DNA from: Chitinivorax tropicus
GTDB taxonomy: Bacteria; Pseudomonadota; Gammaproteobacteria; Burkholderiales; SCOH01
Assembly: GCF_014202905.1 (NCBI RefSeq)
Contig: NZ_JACHHY010000008.1
Span: 62,001-126,000 of the forward strand
Direction of reading: 5' to 3'
DNA length: 64,000 nucleotides
Every line of letters starts with the position of its first letter. Positions within the stretch are counted from its first letter, which is position 1. Below the pieces are notes generated by a model. It ran no database searches, was not told where the DNA came from, and saw only the letters and a list, made by a program, of their open reading frames with translations. Positions 18,716 to 26,834 of this stretch are shown piece after piece. A program made the translations under genes and the position numbers.

Positions 18716-20550
18716 GCGCCTGCCAGCAAGCCCAGTAGACCGATGGCAGCGAGCCAATCCACCGCGCCACCGCCACTTGAGCCGCCGCCACTGCCGTTGC
18801 CGGTGGCAGCGGTGATGTTGATGGATGTGCTGGTAGAGCTGGTCGCGCCAGCGCTGTCGGTAATGGTCACGGAGATCTTGACCGTCCCGGTGCCGGTCGC
18901 ACGGAACGAGGTCGATAGGTTGTCATCGCTGTCGAGACGGGTAATGGCCGCCCCATCAACCAATGTCCACTTCACCGATCGGATGGTGCGTCCCTCTGCC
19001 AGCGCACTCTTTGAGATATCCAACGTCACGCGAACGCCTGCCTCGGCTGTGGTCGGGCCCGTGATGATGGCCTGGGAAGAGGTGGCAGCCTCGATTGCCG
19101 CTTTCGCATCCAGAATGCCTGCACCACAGGTAGCGGTGGTGCAATTGCATTGCTCGGTATCATCCGCCCCTTTGGCGGTGGTCGGGCATGCGGGCAAGCT
19201 GGAATTGGTCGGGAAAGGCCGTGCCGACGACTTGATGCGCTGGATGACATCGTTGGGTGTCAACAAGGGCTGGGTTCCCATCATCATCGCAGCGACCCCT
19301 GCCACGATGGGGGCGGCAAAACTGGTGCCTTTGTCGGCGACCTGATTGATGGCGTAGCTGTTGGCCTCCGGGCCAAACAAACCCGTGTTGCTGGTGGTGG
19401 AGATGCCATAGACACATGGTGTAGTCTTGCACTGGCCGCCCGGCGCAGAGATCGCGGTTTCCGGCCCGGTATTGGCATAGTAGGGTTTCAAGCCATCATT
19501 GCGGACGGCGCTCACGGTCAGCACGCCGTTGCAATTACCTGGGCTGGTGACACTGGTCGCACTCTCATTGCCGCTGACGGTGACAACCAGCACACCCTTG
19601 GCAGCCAGCTGTGTAATGGCATCCTGATAAGGGGCTGTGCAAGAGCCGGTGCCGCCGATACTCATGTTCAGCACTCGTGCAGGGTTGGGATTGTCCGGCA
19701 CACCCGGTACCGAAATCCCGCCCGCCCACAGCATGCCTGCAATGATGTCATCATCAAACCCGCCGCATTTGCCCAATACCCGCACAGGCAGTATCTTCGC
19801 CCCCCAATTGACCCCCGCGATGCCCAGCGCATTGTCACCGATTGCGGCTGCAATGCCGGCCACCTTGGTGCCATGCCAGGAGCTGTTGGTGGGGCTCTTG
19901 ATTGGGCAGGTGGCAAAATAGGGATTGTTGATATCTTCGGTACTCATGAATGTACCGGTGTCGGACGGGTCGCTGTCACGGCCATCGCCATCATTGGAAT
20001 CCAATGCAACAGAAATGAAGTCGTAACCCGGCAGCAGTTTGTTGGAAAAATCGGGGTGATCGAGCCGGATACCCGTATCCAGCACCGCAATTGCAACTTT
20101 ACTGCTTCCCCTGGTCAAATCCCAGGCGCCGATCGCGTTGATTGCTCCGGGCTCGGTCGATTGCAGGTACCATTGCGTGTTGAAGTGGGGGTCACTGGGA
20201 ATTGCCTTGGCAAACTTGCGTTCGCTGGGTACGGCGTATTCCACATCATTTTGCTTGGCAAATCGGGCAACAAGCTCGGCAGAGGAGACATCGGCGGCAT
20301 GGATGACCTGCAGCTGAGATGTCAGATGGCTGGATGTGATCTGTTGGCTGCCCGCGATCTGAGCAAACCGGGAACGTCGCTCTTCAGCGGATTGCGCCAA
20401 CTTGACGGATGGTGAATTGGCTTTGAACTTGACGATGACCCTGCCAGCGCTGGCAGGTACATCGCTGGCATAGGTGGGCATGGCGCTGGGTACAATCAGG
20501 AGCCCCGCCAGCAGAGAAAAAACGGATTTCATAAAAGTTGTGTTCCGCAT
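18697..20550 (-). CDS. S8 (subtilisin-like) peptidase with GlyGly-CTERM sorting tail
   Basis: 617 aa from ATG 20550 (a GGTGG sits upstream; a later ATG at 20532 and an upstream TTG at 20562 are alternatives). Signal peptide 8-28; inhibitor I9-like propeptide about 35-110; catalytic Asp158 (A-V-L-D-T-G), His226 (S-W-H-G-T-K-V-A-G), Ser410 (K-G-T-S-F-A-A-P), oxyanion Asn328 (V-S-G-N-E-S). A PKD-like beta domain spans about 495-580. The C-terminus is a Gly/Ser linker, a hydrophobic helix (W-L-A-A-I-G-L-L-G-L-L-A) and basic R-R-N-R: a GlyGly-CTERM signal, removed by rhombosortase. Expected to be a type II secreted or surface-anchored extracellular protease. Confidence 0.92.
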   Translation of the reverse strand: MRNTTFMKSVFSLLAGLLIVPSAMPTYASDVPASAGRVIVKFKANSPSVKLAQSAEERRSRFAQIAGSQQITSSHLTSQLQVIHAADVSSAELVARFAKQNDVEYAVPSERKFAKAIPSDPHFNTQWYLQSTEPGAINAIGAWDLTRGSSKVAIAVLDTGIRLDHPDFSNKLLPGYDFISVALDSNDGDGRDSDPSDTGTFMSTEDINNPYFATCPIKSPTNSSWHGTKVAGIAAAIGDNALGIAGVNWGAKILPVRVLGKCGGFDDDIIAGMLWAGGISVPGVPDNPNPARVLNMSIGGTGSCTAPYQDAITQLAAKGVLVVTVSGNESATSVTSPGNCNGVLTVSAVRNDGLKPYYANTGPETAISAPGGQCKTTPCVYGISTTSNTGLFGPEANSYAINQVADKGTSFAAPIVAGVAAMMMGTQPLLTPNDVIQRIKSSARPFPTNSSLPACPTTAKGADDTEQCNCTTATCGAGILDAKAAIEAATSSQAIITGPTTAEAGVRVTLDISKSALAEGRTIRSVKWTLVDGAAITRLDSDDNLSTSFRATGTGTVKISVTITDSAGATSSTSTSINITAATGNGSGGGSSGGGAVDWLAAIGLLGLLAGAYRRNR

Positions 20551-20816
20551 TAAGACCACCAAATGACGGATCAGGTGTCAAAGTCCGCACATCAAGATGG
20601 GTTGATTGGCTTCATTTTCCTGGCTGTAACAATCACTTGCGACAGCACATTGGTTCGCATTCTAACGATTGGATGCCCATTTGCGAATGGTCGGTTGAGG
20701 CCGCCAAGTGGGACGGATATGGAAAATGCCCGCAAGTCGGTGATTTCTCGGTTAAAATATTCACATGTAATAATTCCCTGCAGGGGAATATGTAACCAAA
20801 TCAATAAGGATCAGGT

Positions 20817-21302
20817 ATGTCACTACGTATTATCACCACAGGCGGAACCATCGATAAAATCTATTTCGATGCCAAAAGCAACTATGAGATTGGCGAGCCC
20901 ATGGTGACATCGATTTTGGAAGAAGGCTTGGCCACTGTGCCACACGTGGTGCAGCCCATCCTCAGAAAAGACAGCCTGGAATTGACCGATGATGATCGAC
21001 AACTGATCTACGATACGGTGGCTGCAGCACCAGAGCAGCATATCGTCATCACGCATGGCACCGACACCATGCCGGTGACCGCAGCCAAATTGAAATCAAT
21101 CCAGGGCAAGACCATTGTGCTGACTGGCGCCATGGCACCTGCACGTTTCCGCATCACCGACTCCATTTTTAACATCGGGTGCGCAGTCGCTGCTGCCCAG
21201 GCTTTACCCGCAGGTGTGTACATCACGATGAATGGCCGTATCTTCGAAGCGGGTAAGGTGCGCAAAAATCTGGAGCTGGGCCGTTTTGAAGCAACGGAAT
21301 GA
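20817..21302 (+). CDS. Short asparaginase-domain protein
   Basis: 161 aa. T-T-G-G-T-I-D at residues 7-13 holds the first catalytic threonine, and H-G-T-D-T-M at about 80-85 the second Thr-Asp pair; I-V-L-T-G-A-M-A-P and G-V-Y-I-T-M-N-G-R are also family marks. Full asparaginases are about 330 aa with a C-terminal domain; this has only the N-terminal half and ends cleanly with a stop and a downstream gene after 3 bp. Such short versions exist as a stable group, so it is probably not a broken gene, but activity is unproven. First gene of a four-gene run. Confidence 0.85.
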   Translation: MSLRIITTGGTIDKIYFDAKSNYEIGEPMVTSILEEGLATVPHVVQPILRKDSLELTDDDRQLIYDTVAAAPEQHIVITHGTDTMPVTAAKLKSIQGKTIVLTGAMAPARFRITDSIFNIGCAVAAAQALPAGVYITMNGRIFEAGKVRKNLELGRFEATE

Positions 21303-21305
21303 CAC

Positions 21306-21689
21306 ATGCAGTTGAACCAGGTCACGATTGGCACCGGACAGCTGCCCATATTGTTGCAGTTCTATCAGAAGCTGGGTTTTCGCCTGATCGTGGACAGCCT
21401 GCCCAGCTATGTGCGGCTGCAATGCCCTGGTGGTGACGCTACTTTGTCTCTGGAGCATGAAACAGGCGTCAGGCCTGGTGGTATCACCTTGTATTTCGAG
21501 TGCCCAGCACTGGATGAGCTGGTTGGCCAGCTACAACAAGCACACATCGCATTTGATCATGGGCCGGTTGACCAGCCCTGGCTATGGCGCGAGGCAAGAT
21601 TGCGCGACCCGGATGGGAACCGGCTATGCTTGTATCATGCGGGTGACAATCGTATCAATCCACCTTGGCGAATCAAGGAGTCATCGTGA
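21306..21689 (+). CDS. VOC (glyoxalase/bleomycin-resistance) family protein
   Basis: 127 aa, one vicinal-oxygen-chelate unit: L-P-I-L-L-Q-F-Y-Q-K-L-G-F near the start, and W-R-E-A-R-L-R-D-P-D-G-N-R-L-C-L-Y-H at the end with the conserved D-P-D-G-N. Substrate unknown. It starts 3 bp after the asparaginase gene and overlaps the HIT gene by 4 bp (GTGA). Confidence 0.85.
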   Translation: MQLNQVTIGTGQLPILLQFYQKLGFRLIVDSLPSYVRLQCPGGDATLSLEHETGVRPGGITLYFECPALDELVGQLQQAHIAFDHGPVDQPWLWREARLRDPDGNRLCLYHAGDNRINPPWRIKESS

Positions 21690-22096
21690 CCTGCGAATTA
21701 TGTGAACAGCCTGGCGGCGAAGTGGTCTGGCAAGATGCAGACTGCCGGGTGGTGAGTGTGGCAGACGAGCACTACCCGGGCTTTTGCCGGGTGATCTGGG
21801 CGTGTCATGTCAAAGAGATGACGGATCTGTCGGTGGCGCAGCAGCAGCACTTGATGCGTGTGGTGTTGGCCACGGAGCGGGCTGTTCGCGATCTCCTGCA
21901 ACCAGACAAGGTCAATCTGGCCAGCCTGGGCAACATGACCCCGCATCTGCATTGGCATGTGATCCCTCGTTTTGCCGATGACCGCCACTTCCCCGGTGCC
22001 ATCTGGGCGCCGCCAGTCAGGGAGAACATGCCGCGCAGTTTGCCAATTGATTGGCAGTCCAAGCTGCGTGATGCACTATTGCAGCATGTGAATTGA
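21686..22096 (+). CDS. HIT family nucleotide hydrolase/transferase
   Basis: 136 aa from the GTG at 21686, preceded by AAGGAG at 21675-21680; this gives the GTGA overlap with the VOC stop. The histidine triad is H-L-H-W-H-V near residue 94, and N-L-A-S-L-G-N-M-T-P precedes it. HIT proteins hydrolyse nucleoside phosphoramidates or dinucleotides. The N-terminal C-x-x-C (C-E-L-C) may bind zinc, as in some members. A TTG at 21665 would add seven residues but lacks a ribosome site. Confidence 0.88.
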   Translation: MTCELCEQPGGEVVWQDADCRVVSVADEHYPGFCRVIWACHVKEMTDLSVAQQQHLMRVVLATERAVRDLLQPDKVNLASLGNMTPHLHWHVIPRFADDRHFPGAIWAPPVRENMPRSLPIDWQSKLRDALLQHVN

Positions 22097-22125
22097 ATTG
22101 TTGTTTTGTTTGCCAGGGCATCATT

Positions 22126-23751
22126 ATGGAAGATTTCATCAATCTCCCCACCATCAGCACCAGCATGACACCGGACTTTGTCGATTCGAAAACGTGCCGA
22201 CAATGGCTGGCCTTGCTACCCATGATCAATGTGCCACAAGCACATTTCGAACTTCTGGAAGCCCTGGTCAAATTCAACCGGGCCGAGATCCCGGCGTTGG
22301 ATCGCTTGAAGGCGTTGGAGATGCTGCGCGAACCGGCTTCCTACCTGAATGATGCGAATGCAAAGCGGTACATTGGGCGATCCCTGCCGATGACCAGTGG
22401 TGAGCGTGATATCTGGCAGGCCAATGTGCAGCTTTGGCGGGTGATGGCCAATGGCTACAAGCATTGCCTCAAGGCCGCCGTGGATGGTGATGAGACAGTG
22501 ACCGAATACACAGCACTGTCCAACCAGCGTAGCCTGCGATACCTGGGTTTGGCATTGCGCGAATACGCAATGGCTTGCCAGGAAATACCGCAAGAGCTGT
22601 GGGAAGACCTGCACGGCATGTACAGAGTGGCTGAGCGTGGCCATTCATTGCGCGCGGTGAAGGATTCGATGAATAACCAAGCGCAGGCATCCAGCTGCAC
22701 TGCGGTGTATGTCCAGGCTTTGTTGCTGGATGTGGCCAAGCCCTCAGGCAGCTCGGCCAAGCACCTGTTGTGGATTGAAAAACTGCTGGATCGCTGGTCG
22801 AGCTATGTCACGGTTCACAACGAGCCTCCTGCCTCCACGCCGACCAAGATCATGGTCGATACCGGCGGGAGCGGCATCCTCTATCAGGAAAAGGAGCTGA
22901 AGGGCGCTGCCCGTTACCTCGACACCAGTCAGTTGGCCAAGAGCCTGAGCAAACGGATCAAGCTGCTGCGCATGGGCGAGACCCCGACTCAGCTGGGCCT
23001 GGGGGATGAGTTCCCCGGTGAGGTCTGTGAGCCATTGCTGCTGACCTGCTTTCAACAGTGGTGCAAAGGTGGTGAAGAGCGTAACTATCAGCGCCGCCCA
23101 ATCAAGGGCTCCGTGGAAATGGCCTTGACGATGCCCGCCATCCACTATTTCATCAGCGGTGTGCCGTTTGATCAGCCGGCCAAGCCACATGAGATCAAAG
23201 GGCAGTCGATCGAGGCTTTCCAGATTTTTGGACATTCGGTCGAAAGCGCTGTCAAGACTGTTGCAACCGGTGTCGGCTTTCCCGCTGAGCGTTGGGAGGT
23301 TTTCGATCAGAGCGCAATGGGATATGGCTTGTCCAAGACAGCAGGGACTGGGGAGCGCGTTCAACAGAACCAGCTGGTCGGCATCCGCACCGAGGATGGC
23401 GGTGATATGCTGGTCGGGATGTTCCGCTGGTTGATCCAGACGCTCGATGGCCGCCTGCTGGTGGGTATCCGCATGATGCCTGGTATCCCTAAGGCGGTGT
23501 CAGTGCGTGCGACGGGCCTCAGCCCTTCTGGTGCGAACATGTTCGTACAGGCATTGCTGTTGCCGGGCTTGGCGGCGTTGCGTTCCGAAATGAGTCTATT
23601 GTTGCCGCCTGGCTGGTTCAGACAGAGCCGTATTCTTGAAATGAATCAGGACGATAAGTTGAGACGGGTCAAGCTGCTGTCGCTGCTGGACAGAGGGTCC
23701 GATTTTGAACGTATTTCGTTCGAAACCTTGCCGGATCGCTCCGCACCCTGA
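22126..23751 (+). CDS. Uncharacterised 541-aa protein, possibly with a C-terminal PilZ-like domain
   Basis: No signal peptide or membrane helix. The first 330 residues look helical. The part from about 380 to 520 is beta-rich, with G-Y-G-L-S-K-T, Q-L-V-G-I-R-T and R-W-L-I-Q-T-L-D-G-R-L-L-V-G-I-R, a layout I associate with PilZ-like proteins of betaproteobacteria, but a clear R-x-x-x-R c-di-GMP motif is not evident. Start chosen at ATG 22126; the frame is open from 22093. It ends the asparaginase-VOC-HIT run and is followed by a strong terminator. Function not assigned. Confidence 0.7.
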   Translation: MEDFINLPTISTSMTPDFVDSKTCRQWLALLPMINVPQAHFELLEALVKFNRAEIPALDRLKALEMLREPASYLNDANAKRYIGRSLPMTSGERDIWQANVQLWRVMANGYKHCLKAAVDGDETVTEYTALSNQRSLRYLGLALREYAMACQEIPQELWEDLHGMYRVAERGHSLRAVKDSMNNQAQASSCTAVYVQALLLDVAKPSGSSAKHLLWIEKLLDRWSSYVTVHNEPPASTPTKIMVDTGGSGILYQEKELKGAARYLDTSQLAKSLSKRIKLLRMGETPTQLGLGDEFPGEVCEPLLLTCFQQWCKGGEERNYQRRPIKGSVEMALTMPAIHYFISGVPFDQPAKPHEIKGQSIEAFQIFGHSVESAVKTVATGVGFPAERWEVFDQSAMGYGLSKTAGTGERVQQNQLVGIRTEDGGDMLVGMFRWLIQTLDGRLLVGIRMMPGIPKAVSVRATGLSPSGANMFVQALLLPGLAALRSEMSLLLPPGWFRQSRILEMNQDDKLRRVKLLSLLDRGSDFERISFETLPDRSAP

Positions 23752-23786
23752 TCTGGGCGCCCGCAGCATGGCGGCAAACTCCTGAG

Positions 23787-23820
23787 GGCTGATCTGTTGA
23801 TGACAGATCAGCCTTTGTTT
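23787..23820 (+). terminator. Intrinsic terminator closing the asparaginase-VOC-HIT-541aa operon
   Basis: Perfect 11-bp stem GGCTGATCTGT (23787-23797) with its complement at 23803-23813, 5-nt loop, then TTGTTTTT. Confidence 0.88.
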
Positions 23821-23917
23821 TTACCGGGTGCGAGCCGTGCCTTGCCAACCTATACGCCTCGCGCCATGATGCGGCATCCGGGCTACCGCCCCCATTCAAC
23901 CTGATCGGTGATCGAAT

Positions 23918-24895
23918 ATGTCCAAGACCATTCAAATGACCACAATCGGTGGGCCAGAAGTGATGCAGTTGATCGAGCAACCTCTTGGAGAGCCGGGGCC
24001 AGGCGAGGTCAGGGTCCGACATCATGCGATTGGCCTGAATTTCATCGATGTGTATTTCCGATCCGGCGTCTATCCCTTACCCAGTTTGCCAAGCGGGCTG
24101 GGTAAGGAGGGGGCGGGTGTGGTGGAGGCCGTCGGCCCAGGCGTGACGGGGTGGCAGGTGGGCGATCGGGTCGCCTATGCAGGCGGAGACAACGGGGCCT
24201 ATTCGGAGAGCAGGCTGATCCCAGCTGCGCAGTTGGTGCGCCTACCCGACTCGGTCAGCTTTGAACTGGCGGCGGCTGCCATGTTGAAAGGGCTTACCGC
24301 CCAATACTTGCTGCGCCGCACCTACCGTGTCAAGCCGGGCGATACGATCCTGATTCATGCGGCGGCAGGCGGGGTGGGGCTGATGGTCTGCCAGTGGGCC
24401 AAAGCCTTGGGGGCGACGGTGATCGGCACAGTCAGCACGCCTGAAAAAGCAGCGTTGGCTCAGGCCCATGGCTGCGATCACCCCCTCATTCATTCCGCTG
24501 GGCATTTCCCGACCCAGGTGCGTGAATTGACCGGGGGCCAAGGGGTCAACGTGGTGTATGACTCGATCGGCAAAGACACCTTTCTGGATTCGCTGGATTG
24601 CCTGCGACCGCTAGGCATGATGGTCAGCTTTGGCAATGCATCTGGCGTGGTGGAGTCTTTCTCCCCACAGTTGCTGTCGCAAAAAGGCTCGCTGTTCCTC
24701 ACCCGCCCTGTGCTGTTCCACTATACCGCTCAGCGTAGCGATCTGGAGCAGATGGCCGCTGAATTGTTCGAGGTGCTGGCCGATGGCACGGTGAAGGTCG
24801 AGATCCACCAACGCTATGCCCTGGCGGATGTCGCACAGGCACATCGCGATCTGGAAGCGCGCCGCACAACGGGGTCAACCATACTGATTCCATGA
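23918..24895 (+). CDS. NADPH:quinone oxidoreductase (zinc-independent MDR family, QOR type)
   Basis: 325 aa, near the 327 of E. coli QorA. GroES-like N-terminal domain with G-L-N-F-I-D-V-Y-F-R-S-G; Rossmann motif A-A-A-G-G-V-G-L at about 147-154; G-N-A-S-G near 242 and T-R-P near 265 are QOR marks. Catalytic-zinc cysteines of alcohol dehydrogenases are absent. One-electron reduction of quinones by NADPH is the family reaction. Single gene. Confidence 0.88.
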   Translation: MSKTIQMTTIGGPEVMQLIEQPLGEPGPGEVRVRHHAIGLNFIDVYFRSGVYPLPSLPSGLGKEGAGVVEAVGPGVTGWQVGDRVAYAGGDNGAYSESRLIPAAQLVRLPDSVSFELAAAAMLKGLTAQYLLRRTYRVKPGDTILIHAAAGGVGLMVCQWAKALGATVIGTVSTPEKAALAQAHGCDHPLIHSAGHFPTQVRELTGGQGVNVVYDSIGKDTFLDSLDCLRPLGMMVSFGNASGVVESFSPQLLSQKGSLFLTRPVLFHYTAQRSDLEQMAAELFEVLADGTVKVEIHQRYALADVAQAHRDLEARRTTGSTILIP

Positions 24896-25136
24896 CTCTG
24901 TTGAGGCGGGTTCAGAGCTACACAGATCACGCCAACCGTGTGGTGTTTCGGCATGCGGAATGAATTAGGTGGGACCACACATCGCCACATGCCAATCTGG
25001 CCACCTTGGGGTATGTTTCGGCAGTCATTGCCCACCTCGCCATGCGCTTGTTGTCCTTGATGGCGCTTTCCTGAACCGCATGGCGGAACAACGGGCCATG
25101 TCGCTAACCTGACCGATCTTGATGAGGAGGCTTGCC

Positions 25137-26807
25137 ATGACTGCTGTCCCACCCATTCGAAACGGCGCCCAGGCGCTGGTGGATGCGTTGTTGGTGCATG
25201 GCGCTGATACTGGCTTTTGCGTGCCGGGCGAAAGCTATCTGCCTGTGCTGGATGCGTTGTATGACGTGCGCGACCGTTTCAATCTGGTGGTTTGCAGGCA
25301 AGAGGGTGGCGCTGCCTATATGGCCGATGCCTATGGCAAGCTCCATGGCAAGCCTGGCATCTGTTTTGTGACACGCGGCCCGGGTGCGACCAACGCCAGT
25401 GTCGGTTTGCATACCGCTTTTCAGGATTCGAGCCCGATGATCCTGTTCATCGGCCAGGTCGGGCGCGATGCCATCGAGCGCGAAGCCTTTCAGGAGCTGG
25501 ATTACCGCCGTATGTTCGGGCAGCTGGCCAAATGGGTGGCTCAGATCGATGATGCGCGGCGCATTCCTGAATTCATCTCGCGCGCCTTCCACACCGCGAC
25601 CAGTGGCCGCCCTGGCCCCGTGGTGCTGGCTCTGCCCGAAGACATGCTGCACGACCTGTGTGATACGGCACAGCCACAAACCTACCGACGCATTGCCGCT
25701 GCACCCAGTCCCGCCGCCATGGTCGAATTGCAAAGCCGCCTCAGTCAAGCACAACGCCCAGTGTTGATTGTCGGTGGTCGGGGCTGGACGGCAGCTGCCT
25801 GTCGGGATCTACAGACTTTTTCAGAGCGCTGGCAGCTGCCAGTGGCATGCGCATTCCGCTATCAGGACCTGTTCGACCACACCCACCCCCATTACATCGG
25901 TGATGTGGGTTTGGGTATCAACCCCAAGCTGAGGGCTCGTTTGCAAGAGGCTGACCTGGTGCTGACCATTGGTGCGCGACTGGGTGAATCGACCACCAAC
26001 GGCTATGCCCTGTTTGATATCCCCCGGCCCGCCCAGACCTTGATCCATGTGCACGCTGGGGCGGAAGAGCTGGGCCGGGTGTATGCGGCAGATCTACCGA
26101 TCAACAGTGGCTACCCCGAGTTCCTGTCCGCAGCGCTGGCCATGGCCGTGCCCACGCAATTGCCCTGGGCCGAGGGCGTGGCTGGCAGCCGTCAGGTGTA
26201 TCTGGACTGGAGCACGCCGGGCTCGGTGCCCGGGCAGGTGCAGATGGGTGAGATCATGTGCTGGTTGCGTGAGCGGCTCCCAGCGGATGCCATCGTGACC
26301 AACGGTGCCGGCAACTACGCGATCTGGCTGCATCGGTTTTATCGTTACCGCCAGTTTGGCACGCAGCTGGCCCCCACCAATGGCTCGATGGGCTATGGTG
26401 TGCCTGCAGCCATTGCTGCCAAGATCACTCAACCGGAACGCATTGTCGTGGCCTTTGCTGGGGATGGCTGCTACATGATGAATGGCCAGGAGTTGGCCAC
26501 CGCTGTCAAATACGGTGCCAACGTGGTCTTTATCGTGGTCAACAATGGCATGTACGGCACGATTCGCATGCATCAGGAGCGCGAGTACCCTGAGCGCGTC
26601 ATGGCCACCTCATTGGTCAACCCGGATTTCGCGGCACTGGCCGTGGCCTACGGCGCACATGGCGAGCGGGTGACGGACACCGCTCAATTTGCGTCGGCCT
26701 TCGAGCGGGCGCTGGCGGCGGGCAAGCCGGCGTTGATCGAGCTTCAGGTCGATCCCGAGGCCATCACCCCCGCAACTACCATCACGCAGCTGCGAGCCCA
26801 ACGCTGA
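25137..26807 (+). CDS. Thiamine-pyrophosphate-dependent enzyme, acetolactate-synthase-like
   Basis: 556 aa from ATG 25137 with AGGAGG at 25125-25130. Three-domain POX family: N-terminal PYR domain with catalytic Glu in C-R-Q-E-G-G-A-A-Y-M-A-D; central domain; C-terminal PP domain with the TPP motif G-D-G-C-Y-M-M-N-G-Q-E-L-A-T and N-N-G-M-Y-G-T-I. Probably decarboxylates a 2-oxoacid. It lies alone, away from any regulatory-subunit (ilvH) or ilvC gene, and so is likely not the main biosynthetic acetolactate synthase. Confidence 0.85.
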   Translation: MTAVPPIRNGAQALVDALLVHGADTGFCVPGESYLPVLDALYDVRDRFNLVVCRQEGGAAYMADAYGKLHGKPGICFVTRGPGATNASVGLHTAFQDSSPMILFIGQVGRDAIEREAFQELDYRRMFGQLAKWVAQIDDARRIPEFISRAFHTATSGRPGPVVLALPEDMLHDLCDTAQPQTYRRIAAAPSPAAMVELQSRLSQAQRPVLIVGGRGWTAAACRDLQTFSERWQLPVACAFRYQDLFDHTHPHYIGDVGLGINPKLRARLQEADLVLTIGARLGESTTNGYALFDIPRPAQTLIHVHAGAEELGRVYAADLPINSGYPEFLSAALAMAVPTQLPWAEGVAGSRQVYLDWSTPGSVPGQVQMGEIMCWLRERLPADAIVTNGAGNYAIWLHRFYRYRQFGTQLAPTNGSMGYGVPAAIAAKITQPERIVVAFAGDGCYMMNGQELATAVKYGANVVFIVVNNGMYGTIRMHQEREYPERVMATSLVNPDFAALAVAYGAHGERVTDTAQFASAFERALAAGKPALIELQVDPEAITPATTITQLRAQR

Positions 26808-26834
26808 GCCTCTGACGAAGGCAGGGGGAGCGGG

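Noticed and set aside
19150-20415. 421-codon open frame on the plus strand inside the subtilase gene
   Set aside because: Mirror of the conserved catalytic domain on the other strand; no protein-like motif.
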